A stretch of 64,000 nucleotides of DNA from the NCBI GenBank assembly GCA_013152205.1, contig JAADGV010000121.1:1-64000 (forward strand). The letters run 5' to 3'. A model generated the notes under the pieces. That model had not been told where the DNA came from, made no database searches, and saw only the letters and a program-made list of their open reading frames with translations. Every line of letters starts with the position of its first letter. Positions within the stretch are counted from its first letter, which is position 1. Below are positions 26,761 to 35,933 of this stretch, one piece after another. This stretch comes from Planctomycetota bacterium. GTDB lineage: Bacteria > Planctomycetota > Planctomycetia > Pirellulales > Lacipirellulaceae. A program made the position numbers and the translations under genes.

Positions 26761-29760
26761 TTACCGGCTGAAGCCCATGCTAAAGCTGAAAACTTCGCGA
26801 TCGTCGAAGTCGGCGTTATTCACAGCCCAAGCAAAGTCGAGCGCAATTGGTGCCGGCCCCATGGCAGGTACCGTCACTCTTAGGCCCACACCTGGCGCCA
26901 CTCGAAAGTCATTGATGGCGACATTTGGTTCCACCGTACCAAAGTCGCAGAACACAACGCCGTGGAGCATTTCGTCTGCTGTAATGGGAAACAAGTATTG
27001 CACCGAGTTGAGCCACTGAAATTCACCACCCAACTCTACACCAGTTGCGATGTCGACTGGCGAGGCACCGCGGAAATCAAAACCGCGTAGGGTGGAGAAG
27101 CCACCCGCAAAGTAATGTTCGTAGATTGGCGTTTGCGTACCCGTGTAGGCAACATTCGTGGCCATACTCAGTACGTGTCGGCCAGAGTGGTCGGGACGTT
27201 CTCGCAACAAAAAGTATTTTCGATAATCGGCCGATACACGCGGATAATCAAAGGTGCCTATGACTTGCTCGCCAGAAAGTTCCAGGTAATGGCCTTGAGT
27301 GGGCAAGAACGAACTGTCGCGAGTATCGTTGATTACCGTTAGTCTAAAACCATGAAGGATATTGCTACCTAAAACCTCGGCGAGTTCAGGAACTGCGCCG
27401 GCAGACGGCGCGTCGGTAATCTTGATGCTCTCTCCCCGATAGGAAACAGTTGCCGACAGATCGTTTTCGATCCACTGGCGACCAATAGAAATTCGGCCAC
27501 CTAGTCGTTGTTCGTCCCAGTCGCGGTAACGACGGTCGAAGAGCGAACCGCTCAAGCCCAAGCTATTTGGAGTATCGAGGAGGTACGGCTCTTGGAAGCT
27601 CACTAAGTATCGGTTGACGATACTGCCGGGCGAAGCATCGATACGGAAGCGTTGGCCGGCACCGCGAAATGCAGTGCCGTTTCGCACGTCTTCAAAGTTT
27701 CGTGGCCAACGTCGCCAGTCGAAATTGCGTTCGTCGAGTACGATATTACCAACAATGCCCGCATTCGAGTTCACGCCCGCCCCGATCATCAGGCGGCCAG
27801 TTTGAGTTTCCTGGCCTTCAAAAATAATGTCGACCGTCTGCTCCGGATACGGCTGCCCCGGCAGGCCAAACCGACCATCGGGAAACACCTGGTATCCGGG
27901 AACCGGATTGGCCGAAAAGCCGGGAGTCGGACCGACCGAGGCCGCGGGCGGAGCGATCGATTCCGAAAATTGAACAGGCTGGACACCTCCAGGAGCATTC
28001 GGCCCTTTGGAGGCAGGTCCGGTTGCACCAACCGCAGTACCGCCATAGGGCGAAGCTGTGGTGTTACCTGTGTTTAATCCTGCGTAGGCCGAGTTCACAT
28101 GGCCAGCTGGACTTTGACCACGAATGATCAGTTCAGGTTGAGCTGTGTTGGCCGGAGCCGGTGATTGCGTTTGGCTTGGTGCAGCTGGATCGGGAACGGT
28201 TTGACCGTTTTTCCAGCGTAGGTAGTGTTCGTAGTTGTCGCATTGAATATGAACGTCTACTTCCGACCGCGACGGAGCGGTTCCGACAACAATGGGTGGC
28301 GGCAGTACGCGAGGGCCTAGGTTGTCTGGGCTTTGACCCCGCAGCCCAGACCTTCCCGCCCCCGCACTACGTGGACTAGGAGAAGCAGGACTGCTGTCGG
28401 TATTGCGTCTACGTGGCACACGGGCAAATTCAGGATCGGTTCCGTCCGGAATGCGGTAAGTGATCTTGGGACGCACACCACTGGCGGGATCGGTATGAAA
28501 TAAACTGCTTGCCGCCAAACGACGTTCGCTAGCTTTTAGCTCGCGAATGTCCATGATGTCGCCGGGCCGTAGTGTCATCCGATTAAGTGCGGTTTGGACT
28601 CGGGTATGTGGATTTTCTCCGCCAATATGGACCAAAATCCGACCAACACGGAATTGCTCGCCCTCTTCGATGTGGTAAATCAGATCGATTTCACCCGGCT
28701 CACGCTGAAAGACCGGTTCAGGACGCACGTCCGCAAACACGTAGCCGTGGCTGCCGTAGAGCTCTTTTAACCATTGGGCGTCTTCTTGGACCTTGGCTTG
28801 CTCAAACGGTTTCCCCACGGTCATTTTTGCGGTGGTGGCCAAAGCGTCTGGCTCGAACTTAGTATTGCCCATAAATTTGATGTTGCGAATTTTGTAACGC
28901 GGGCCTTCCGAAATCACGAAGGTGAGATTGACCCATTCGCCTTTTGTGCTTTTATCCAGCTTGCGACTTACCTTTGCTTGGAAGTATCCAAACGAACGGT
29001 AGTAGGCAGTAAGCTGATCGACATCTCGTTCGATTTGCTCTCGATTCATGTAGCCTTTGTAAAGCTTTAGGATCGGTGGCTTCGATTTGATTAACTGTTT
29101 CAAACGTCCATTACTAACAAACTCGTTGCCTATGAAATCGACCGTCCAAATACGTTGTGAAACGCCTTCGTTAATCAGGTAAACAATACCCTGATCGGCC
29201 GACTTCGTGCCTTCGAGAATCGTGACTTGAACTTTGTTGAAGCCACGGCCTTGGTAGTATTCTCGTATCTTTCTGCGACCTTCCTCCACGGCGTACGGAT
29301 CGACAGCACCACCCGTTTTAAGGCCGGTCTCTTTGTTGAGCTTCTTATCACTGATATTCTCGTTACCCAGATAAGTAATCCAGCGAGTGGTTGGGCGTTC
29401 GACCACTTGGAAGATAACAACACGCCCTTGGGGAGTTGTTTCATAGAGCGCTTTGACATCGACAAACCAACCCAAGGTGGCCAATCGCCGAACATCTTGT
29501 TGGACGACCGTACGATCGAAAGGACGACCGACGTGTGTGTTGATATGGCTCGACATTTTGGAGGCCAAGACCGTGTCGTTGCCGACAATGCGCACCTCGG
29601 TTACCTGCTCGACCTTTGCTGTTGTGATCGCTGCTGGCAGTGCCTCTTCAGCATACGCTAACGGCCCGAGAAGGACGGAGCCCCACACAACGGTCGCTAG
29701 GAGAACAGCTACGTAGACTGCTCGTACCATCTGACGAAGTGGTATTTCAGGGAAGTACAT
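26761..29760 (-). CDS. bamA: Outer membrane protein assembly factor BamA with large insert
   Basis: Omp85-family protein of about 999 residues, which folds and inserts beta-barrel proteins into the outer membrane. A signal peptide (VYVAVLLATVVWGSVLL) precedes several POTRA domains (about 50-440; e.g. RIVGNDTVLASKMSSHI, IKFMGNTKFEPDAL). Then comes an unusual ~200-residue Pro/Ser/Ala/Gly-rich insert (about 445-640) with several RGQSP units. The 16-strand barrel covers about 650-999, with the GGFSTLRGF loop motif (VRGF equivalent). It ends FSMGFSR, so the usual terminal aromatic is three residues from the end. ATG at 29730, at the signal peptide itself, is an alternative start. Confidence 0.93.
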   Translation of the reverse strand: MYFPEIPLRQMVRAVYVAVLLATVVWGSVLLGPLAYAEEALPAAITTAKVEQVTEVRIVGNDTVLASKMSSHINTHVGRPFDRTVVQQDVRRLATLGWFVDVKALYETTPQGRVVIFQVVERPTTRWITYLGNENISDKKLNKETGLKTGGAVDPYAVEEGRRKIREYYQGRGFNKVQVTILEGTKSADQGIVYLINEGVSQRIWTVDFIGNEFVSNGRLKQLIKSKPPILKLYKGYMNREQIERDVDQLTAYYRSFGYFQAKVSRKLDKSTKGEWVNLTFVISEGPRYKIRNIKFMGNTKFEPDALATTAKMTVGKPFEQAKVQEDAQWLKELYGSHGYVFADVRPEPVFQREPGEIDLIYHIEEGEQFRVGRILVHIGGENPHTRVQTALNRMTLRPGDIMDIRELKASERRLAASSLFHTDPASGVRPKITYRIPDGTDPEFARVPRRRNTDSSPASPSPRSAGAGRSGLRGQSPDNLGPRVLPPPIVVGTAPSRSEVDVHIQCDNYEHYLRWKNGQTVPDPAAPSQTQSPAPANTAQPELIIRGQSPAGHVNSAYAGLNTGNTTASPYGGTAVGATGPASKGPNAPGGVQPVQFSESIAPPAASVGPTPGFSANPVPGYQVFPDGRFGLPGQPYPEQTVDIIFEGQETQTGRLMIGAGVNSNAGIVGNIVLDERNFDWRRWPRNFEDVRNGTAFRGAGQRFRIDASPGSIVNRYLVSFQEPYLLDTPNSLGLSGSLFDRRYRDWDEQRLGGRISIGRQWIENDLSATVSYRGESIKITDAPSAGAVPELAEVLGSNILHGFRLTVINDTRDSSFLPTQGHYLELSGEQVIGTFDYPRVSADYRKYFLLRERPDHSGRHVLSMATNVAYTGTQTPIYEHYFAGGFSTLRGFDFRGASPVDIATGVELGGEFQWLNSVQYLFPITADEMLHGVVFCDFGTVEPNVAINDFRVAPGVGLRVTVPAMGPAPIALDFAWAVNNADFDDREVFSFSMGFSR

Positions 29761-30015
29761 GGGCGGATTGGTGCCGGATATTTAGGAAAAGCTCGTTGCG
29801 ACTGGTACGAACGCCCACAAAACGACGATCGACCTTCACAAAACAGGGCGGGAAGAAATAGCGTATGCCCCCCGAATCGGCAAGGCGAGTTTGAGAGGGT
29901 TTTGCGGTTTGTCAGAGGGAAAACTCTGCGTAAACCGACGAAATCGCAGCGAATCCAAGCAAAAATCGTCTGCGTGCGCTGCTAGCAAAGGATGCAAGAC
30001 ATTTTGTAAGTTGCG

Positions 30016-31449
30016 TTAGAACCCAGCGGGAATGTTTTCTTCAAACTCGGCATACGGTTTTTGAGAGTAATTGCAGAAGCGAGTGTGCTCGTGATGCCAG
30101 GTAAGCTTGATGTCGCCGGTGGGGCCATTTCTTTGTTTGCGAACCAATAGCTCAGCTTCGCCACGAACCTGCTCACGGTCTTCTTCGTTCGTCTGGAAGT
30201 ACTCCTCGCGGTGGACAAACATCACGACGTCGGCGTCTTGCTCAATGGCACCCGACTCGCGCAGATGGCTGAGTTGGGGTTTGTTGTCTCGCGTGGCTTC
30301 GACTTGTCGATTGAGTTGAGCAAGGCATAGCACCGGCACTTCTAGTTCGCGGGCGACTCCCTTTAGTCGTCGGGCAATTTTTGCCACTTGCTCCTGTCGC
30401 GGGTCACGTGCGTTATCTGGGTCGATCAACTGAAGATAGTCGATGATAAGCAACGCCAGGCCATCTCGTCGTTTTAGACGACGGGCGTTGGCGGCGATTT
30501 CGGTCATCGTGCGAGAGGGTGAATCGTCGATGAACAACGGCGATTGGCTTATCTCTGCTGCCGACTGCACCAGCTTGCGGCGCTCGTCTTGGGTAATCGT
30601 TCCGTTGCGAAGCCGGTGGCCGTTCACTTCAGCAACCGAGCAGAGCAGGCGGTCGCCTAGCTCTAAGGCAGACATTTCTAAGCTGACGAACAAAACGGGT
30701 GCTTGCACCTTGAGAACCGCATGTTCGGCAATGTTCATCGCCAACGCGGTTTTACCCATACTCGGGCGAGCCGCGAGAATAATTAACTCTGAGTTCTGTA
30801 AGCCACCCGTGAGTTGATCGAAATCGTAGAAGCCGGTTTCCAGGCCACCGAAGGCGTGCTTTTGGTCCATACGAGCATCAACACGGTCGAGTGATTCTTG
30901 GAGCACATCGCCGATTTTGCTGACATTGCCCGAGCCGCGAGATTCGAGAATACCAAAGACCTTTTCTTCCGCCTTGCTTAGCATTTCGCGGGGGTCGGCA
31001 GTAGGGTCGTAGGCATCCTTGAGAATATCGGTACTGGCGTGAATTAAACTGCGTAGCACCGCTTTTTCAGCGACGATGTGGGCGTAATACTCGGCATGGG
31101 CCGCCGTGGGGACCAGGCCTCCCACCTCGGCAAGATAGGCGGCTCCGCCTATCTTTTCGTACTGGTCGGCGGAACGCAGGCGTTCGACCAGCAACATGGG
31201 ATCGATTTGTATCCCCAATTCGTGCATCTGCAACAGATGTTCGAAAAGAATCTGATTGACGTCATCGTAGAAATCGTCGGGGCGAACGACTAACGCCACT
31301 TCGTCGAAAACTTCAGGCAGCAAGAGGATACTACCCAGTACGGCTTTTTCAGCTTCGAGGCTGCGGGGCAGTTGTCGCTCGAGCGAGATCGGCTGCGAGC
31401 CTCGCGAGGGGACGGATTGCGATGATTGATTTTCTTCGCCGATTGCCAC
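30016..31449 (-). CDS. dnaB: Replicative DNA helicase
   Basis: Hexameric 5'-3' helicase that drives the replication fork. About 477 residues. The N-terminal collar domain begins at SLEAEKAVLGSILL, and the RecA-like domain has Walker A ARPSMGKTALA (about 230-240), Walker B LLIIDYLQL, and AQLNRQVEATRDNKPQLSHL with ESGAIEQDADVV. The KLTWHHEHTRF end is typical. No intein. Start: GTG at 31449 lies 10 bases after GGAG; an in-frame GTG at 31458 is too close to that site. Last gene of rplY-pth-rpsF-ssb-rplI-dnaB. Confidence 0.96.
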   Translation of the reverse strand: MAIGEENQSSQSVPSRGSQPISLERQLPRSLEAEKAVLGSILLLPEVFDEVALVVRPDDFYDDVNQILFEHLLQMHELGIQIDPMLLVERLRSADQYEKIGGAAYLAEVGGLVPTAAHAEYYAHIVAEKAVLRSLIHASTDILKDAYDPTADPREMLSKAEEKVFGILESRGSGNVSKIGDVLQESLDRVDARMDQKHAFGGLETGFYDFDQLTGGLQNSELIILAARPSMGKTALAMNIAEHAVLKVQAPVLFVSLEMSALELGDRLLCSVAEVNGHRLRNGTITQDERRKLVQSAAEISQSPLFIDDSPSRTMTEIAANARRLKRRDGLALLIIDYLQLIDPDNARDPRQEQVAKIARRLKGVARELEVPVLCLAQLNRQVEATRDNKPQLSHLRESGAIEQDADVVMFVHREEYFQTNEEDREQVRGEAELLVRKQRNGPTGDIKLTWHHEHTRFCNYSQKPYAEFEENIPAGF

Positions 31450-31593
31450 GAGAGTCACGCTCCATCTTTGCTCGCCATGTGTTTTACTGCACGCCCCAAC
31501 CTAGTTATGGGATGGGATACTGGTCCGTTTGCCTGCGCGCAGCGAGTCACGCTTTTTGCTACCGATGTATTTACTCCACGGCTGAGAGAAACG

Positions 31594-32130
31594 TTACTCG
31601 TCGCCACCAATCTGGGGTACTACCCAAACCTTCAGTTCGCCTTCCACTTCGCTGGAGAGGCGGAACTTGACGGTGTAGAGTCCGAGTTCTTTGAGCACAC
31701 CTTCGAGGCGAATCTGATCCAGTTGCAGGTGGATATCGTTCTTCTTGAGGCTGGCAATGATTTCGACGGCGCCGACACTGCCGTAGAGATGGCCATCGTC
31801 GGTGGCGTTGGCTTCGATCGTGATGCTCTGTTTGGCGATCTCGACCGCATGTTTGCGTAGGTCGGCTTGCTGAGCCTTTTCGATGGCATGGAGCTTTTCG
31901 CGATGCTTCTCGACCATTCGCTTGTGGTGGTCGGAAGCGACGGTGGCTAAGCCCTGCGGAAGCAAGAAGTTGTTTGCGTAGCCGGGGCGTACCTCAACCA
32001 CATCGCCTTGCCTGCCAAGGTCTTCGACATTGTGAATCAGCAGCAATTCAATACCGCCGCTTGGGCCTTTCGGAAGCCGGGTTACGCGGTGGGTGGATTG
32101 TCTTTTCTGTCGAATCGATTTTGTTTTCAT
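31594..32130 (-). CDS. rplI: Ribosomal protein bL9
   Basis: 178 residues. The N-terminal rRNA-binding domain is IELLLIHNVEDLGRQGDVVEV with RPGYANNFLLPQGLA; a connecting helix and the C-terminal domain (DGHLYGSVGAVEI, LKELGLYTVKFRL) follow. A basic 27-residue N-terminal extension (TKSIRQKRQSTHRVTRLPKG) precedes the usual start of the family. Lies between ssb and dnaB in the translation/replication operon. Confidence 0.95.
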   Translation of the reverse strand: MKTKSIRQKRQSTHRVTRLPKGPSGGIELLLIHNVEDLGRQGDVVEVRPGYANNFLLPQGLATVASDHHKRMVEKHREKLHAIEKAQQADLRKHAVEIAKQSITIEANATDDGHLYGSVGAVEIIASLKKNDIHLQLDQIRLEGVLKELGLYTVKFRLSSEVEGELKVWVVPQIGGDE

Positions 32131-32211
32131 CGCTGAAGTGCCGGTATTTCTAAAAGTTATTGAAAGCGTAGGGGTAGGTATTAACGCATCTGGTCGAAGA
32201 ACAAGAGTCGG

Positions 32212-32748
32212 TTAGAACGGGATCTCGTCGTTGGGTGGCATCGAAGGGCCGGGGGCAGACTGGCTGTAATCGGAGGGGCCTCCCTGGTCGGGCGGTCCTT
32301 GGTCGGGCGGCCCTTGGCTTTGTTGGCTCTGCTGGTTTTGTTGACTCTGCTGGCTTTGTTGCCCCTGTTGATTTTGGAAAGAATCGCCACGGCTGCCACT
32401 CCCTTGAGAGCCACCACCGCCGCCGCGTCCTCCAACCATCTGCATCTTCTCACCAACAACTTTTAGCTTGGAGCGTTTCTGGCCGTCTTTCTCCCAGCTA
32501 TCCAGTTTGAGGCGACCTTCTATTAGTACGGACGAGCCTTTACCGAGGTACTCGTTAGCAACTTCAGCTGTACGGCCCCAAAGCGTTACATCGACAAAGG
32601 TGGTCTCTTCTACCCATTCGTTGTTGCGTTTTACACGGTCGTTGATCGCCAAACCGATATCAGAAACAGCGGTGCCGCTGGATAGATATCGTAGTTCGGG
32701 ATCGCGTGTGAGGTTGCCGAGTAGCACGACTCGATTGTAACTGGCCAT
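32212..32748 (-). CDS. ssb: Single-stranded DNA-binding protein
   Basis: 178 residues. An OB fold occupies 1-105 ([48 protein letters not shown]). A Gly-rich segment and a Gln/Ser repeat linker ([14 protein letters not shown]) lead to the acidic tip PPNDEIPF, the docking site for replication and repair partners. Next to rpsF and rplI, as in many bacteria. Confidence 0.97.
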   Translation of the reverse strand: MASYNRVVLLGNLTRDPELRYLSSGTAVSDIGLAINDRVKRNNEWVEETTFVDVTLWGRTAEVANEYLGKGSSVLIEGRLKLDSWEKDGQKRSKLKVVGEKMQMVGGRGGGGGSQGSGSRGDSFQNQQGQQSQQSQQNQQSQQSQGPPDQGPPDQGGPSDYSQSAPGPSMPPNDEIPF

Positions 32749-32887
32749 GCTTGTAAGTCTCCCTTGATGCCAACGTCGGCGTGGCTATACCGTGCAGTGA
32801 ACGTCTGTATCCTTCACCTGCGAGATTGTAACCAATCGGCTACAAAGAACGCAAGCGTTTTTGGTTGTCTGCTGTTAACTTAGAAGT

Positions 32888-33334
32888 TCAGCTTGTTGCT
32901 GCTTCTTCTTCGGTCGAGGCTTGCTCGACGGCAGGAGTCTCTTCGGCAACTGCTTCCTCTGGATCGTCGACAACCGTTTCGCCCTTGGCGTGGCTGATGA
33001 TCGGATCAACGAGGCTCTCCGGCAGGCGAACAAACAGTTGTCGGAGGATGCCGTCCTTTAGCTCACATTGTCGGGTGAGATCGCCAACCTTGACCGTGGG
33101 GAGCTGGAAGTAAGTCAGCCAGTAAGCGCCTTTACGTTGGCCCCTGATTGGATAGGCAAGACGCCGTTCTTCCCAGAGCCGGCTCACTTCTACTTTGCCG
33201 CCCGCTTCTTCGATAAAAGTAGCAATGTCGCGGGGCAAGCTTTCCTGATCGCGGGCAAAACGATTGGCGTCGAAGATAAACATCCCCTCGTAGACTGCCG
33301 TTTTACCGCTTGTGGTGTTTTCTGCCAAAACCAT
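32888..33334 (-). CDS. rpsF: Ribosomal protein bS6
   Basis: 148 residues. The fold runs from YEGMFIFDANRF through VSRLWEERRLAYPIRGQRKG to GAYWLTYFQLP and the DLTRQCELKDGILRQLFVRL helix-strand. The C-terminal ~35 residues are an acidic Glu/Ala/Thr tail, reminiscent of tails that receive added glutamates in enteric bS6. Same operon as ssb. Confidence 0.94.
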   Translation of the reverse strand: MVLAENTTSGKTAVYEGMFIFDANRFARDQESLPRDIATFIEEAGGKVEVSRLWEERRLAYPIRGQRKGAYWLTYFQLPTVKVGDLTRQCELKDGILRQLFVRLPESLVDPIISHAKGETVVDDPEEAVAEETPAVEQASTEEEAATS

Positions 33335-33403
33335 ATCTCCAATAAAACTTAAATTTTCTCTTCAAAAAATGTAACTATCGTGGCCAACGGGCCGAGCAGC
33401 CTG

Positions 33404-33979
33404 CTAGGTGTTTAGCTGGCTGCCATTGTGTCGATTCATCGCTCGATCGATGCCGTCACCGATCCATGTTTCTATTGCATCGCAAGTACGTTCGATTTGT
33501 ATTTCAACCGTTGTCTGCTCGGACTTAGCAAACTTTCCTAGTACAAAATCAGCAGCATCCCAACGCTCGGGGACCGGACCGATACCCACTCGCAAACGGG
33601 CAAATTCGTCAGATCCTAGTCTTCCAATCGTGTCGGCTAGCCCTTTCTGCCCGCCGTGGCTTCCGCCAGCTCGTAGTCTCAAGGTGCCTAAATCCAAGTT
33701 GAAGTCGTCGCAAACCAGCAGTAAGTCGTCGATGTCGATTTTATAAAAATCGACCGCTTGGCGAATACTACGACCACTCAAATTCATAAACGTATGCGGC
33801 AAAAGCAACAAAGTCCGTTCACCTAGGATTTGACACTCTTGCAGCTCGCCCTCGAACTTTAATCGGCCAGGGTCTGCGTGGTGGCGTGCCGCCAAACGAT
33901 GGATCACTTCGTATCCAATGTTGTGTCGGGTGCCTTCGTACTTTCTCCCTGGGTTTCCTAAACCGACAACTAATTTCAT
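33404..33979 (-). CDS. pth: Peptidyl-tRNA hydrolase
   Basis: Recycles peptidyl-tRNA released from stalled ribosomes. 191 residues. Active-site landmarks: VVGLGNPGRKYEGTRHNIGY (Asn and His), HTFMNLSGRSI (Asn), VCDDFNLDLGTLRLR (Asp) and GSHGGQKGLADTI. It follows rplY by 42 bases in the same operon, a common pairing. Confidence 0.96.
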   Translation of the reverse strand: MKLVVGLGNPGRKYEGTRHNIGYEVIHRLAARHHADPGRLKFEGELQECQILGERTLLLLPHTFMNLSGRSIRQAVDFYKIDIDDLLLVCDDFNLDLGTLRLRAGGSHGGQKGLADTIGRLGSDEFARLRVGIGPVPERWDAADFVLGKFAKSEQTTVEIQIERTCDAIETWIGDGIDRAMNRHNGSQLNT

Positions 33980-34021
33980 CTGTGCCTCGAACGTCCTGGC
34001 GACTTAACGTGGGTCGAACGC

Positions 34022-34651
34022 CTATTTGGCAGCGTCGCCTTCTTCGTCGTCCTTACGTCCAATAACTTCTGGTTCAATCGTGCCCTCGGTAGCTTCTTCG
34101 TCCTGAACAACTGTTGGTTTTACACATTGGACGACTACGGGATCGGTGCTATCAACGATCAAGGCCCCTTCGGGGAGGTCTTCGATGTCGGAAGCTTTCA
34201 ACGATCCGCCCAAGTGTAGGTCTTTGATCGATACATGTAGGGTTTCAGGCACGTTGGCCGGAGCCGTTTCGATCTCAATTTTTCGGAGTAAGAGATCAAC
34301 GACGCCCCCTTCGTGTTCGCCGGGTGCCTCGCCCCGAAGGGCAATCGAAACGATGACCTTGATGCGATCTTGGGCATCGACTCGCAAAAGATCGACGTGC
34401 AGTATCTCTCTTTGGAAGGTGTCCCACTGGATCGCCTGCAATAGAGCCTGGCCATCGGCGGCTCCCTTGAGATCGACGACTTGTGCGCCGTGGCGAAGCG
34501 TTGTTTCCATCTGATCTGCGGGAATCGACAGGCTGACCGACTCTTTGCCGTGGCCGTAAAGGACCGCAGGCAACTTGCCGCTGAGCCTCAGGCGGCGGTT
34601 ATTCAAGGTGCCGAATTTTTCACGCGGCGCAACTTCAAGCACTTCCGACAT
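34022..34651 (-). CDS. rplY: Ribosomal protein bL25, general stress (CTC) form
   Basis: 209 residues, the long TL5/CTC form with an added C-terminal domain. The N-terminal 5S rRNA-binding domain is EKFGTLNNRRLRLSGKLPAVLYGHG and ILHVDLLRVD; the second domain includes GVVDLLLRKIEIE and LHVSIKDLHLG. The C-terminus is acidic. First gene of the rplY-pth-rpsF-ssb-rplI-dnaB operon. Confidence 0.94.
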   Translation of the reverse strand: MSEVLEVAPREKFGTLNNRRLRLSGKLPAVLYGHGKESVSLSIPADQMETTLRHGAQVVDLKGAADGQALLQAIQWDTFQREILHVDLLRVDAQDRIKVIVSIALRGEAPGEHEGGVVDLLLRKIEIETAPANVPETLHVSIKDLHLGGSLKASDIEDLPEGALIVDSTDPVVVQCVKPTVVQDEEATEGTIEPEVIGRKDDEEGDAAK

Positions 34652-34914
34652 TATTTGACCTCATCGCTCGATCACCCGTCAGCGGCATTCCTAGCCGTCT
34701 CGGGTGGCCGATTGTGAACTTCGATATTAGGTGCAAGCCCACACCGGTTGGCCATTGGTGGTGAGACCAACCCAACAGGCGGCGGGCATGCGTGACCTGC
34801 AAACTCCCGATTCTCTCTTATTTGGCGTGAATTTCAACCCCAGGCGTTGTGAGTTCTTCAAGGTAATTTCTGGTTATTTGCAAGGGCTGGCAGATTGTTC
34901 CGATGGTGGGCTTA

Positions 34915-35315
34915 TGTTTGGGGATTTGGGAATTGTTGATTTGATTAAGCCGCGAGCGGGTGGGGGGCGGAGTAAAGCGGAAAGTGGAACGCCGAAAGCG
35001 GTTGTTTTGACTCTGCGATCGGTTGGTTTGTTGACTTAATTGGACAAAACGGTGCTGGTTGGTGCTGCTATAGCAGTGTTTGGTGGGTTAGTTTTGGCAC
35101 GAATCGCGGGGAAAACGCATTGAGGTGGACAATATTGGGGGCTAGGGGCTTGGGAAATAGGGGTTGGGGGCTGGGGTTTTGTCCATTTGGGCGTGGTAAA
35201 TGATGAAATCTGAATGACGAATGACGAAAAATCGGCTTGCTAACGGCTAAAAGCTAACCGCTATTATCCCAGAAGTGGTGGCTCAATTTCAACGGTTAAA
35301 TTTGGCCGGGGGGAG
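34915..35315. repeat. Dispersed intergenic repeat, copy B
   Basis: Contains AAGCCGCGAGCGG (near 34949), GTGTTTGGTGGGTTAG, GAATGACGAATGACGAAAAA (about 35213-35233), AACGGCTAAAAGCTAACCGCTA and CCCAGAAGTGGTGG. The same blocks in the same order occur at 47265-47515, and most in reverse at 13888-14116. The gap 34652-34914 before it contains no supportable gene. Confidence 0.75.
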
Positions 35316-35933
35316 GGGGATGTTTGATGTGGGATTTTTGATTGTTGATCTGGGGGGAGGTGGGGGATGCGGTAGGGGCATGGCGGGGCATACCATAGCC
35401 CGGTCATCCTGGCCGGAAACAAAAAATGGGAACCGCTAATCAGCGCTGATACACGCTAATAGGTGAACGCGGGTGGCCCAGACAACTTGTTGTCTGGGTG
35501 CTGCAAGTACACGAGGAATATCGCTTATGGCGTACCCTCCTGTTGCTGCGCAACCCAGACACATTTTAATATCATTTCTGGGTAACCAAACCGAGGAGAT
35601 GCGGCGGCGATACCGGCACCTATTGTGAGGCCTTGGAACCAGTATTTGTAGCTTATGCTTCGATGGTGGGAAATGGGAGTTCTACGTTGCTCAAAATCCG
35701 AGCTTGATCCATCGTTCTAACAGCCAAATTGCTTTTCTCTTGTGTAGGCCCTCTGGTCTTGTGAGTTTTGGGATTCTAAAGATGTCACACAGCCCATACT
35801 ATAGCACTTAAACAATAAACATAACGCTGTTCGTCGTTTTTGCCACTCGGCAATAAGTCCCTGCTATGAAAAGATTTACAACGCCTACGATTGTCGAGAA
35901 GCATTGGTTTGGGCGTCACAAAGGTAAACTGGA
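35316..35933. other. Intergenic stretch left of the nuclease-like gene
   Basis: No gene. It has small hairpins (AGACAACTTGTTGTCT near 35479), a repeat scrap GAACCGCTAATCAGCGCTGATACACG-like unit near 35430 that recurs near 55999, and more A+T-rich sequence from about 35700 on, leading into the following gene. Confidence 0.45.

Noticed and set aside
34731-35039. 102-codon plus-strand frame after rplY
   Set aside because: Runs into the dispersed repeat block, has no ribosome site and no recognisable domain.
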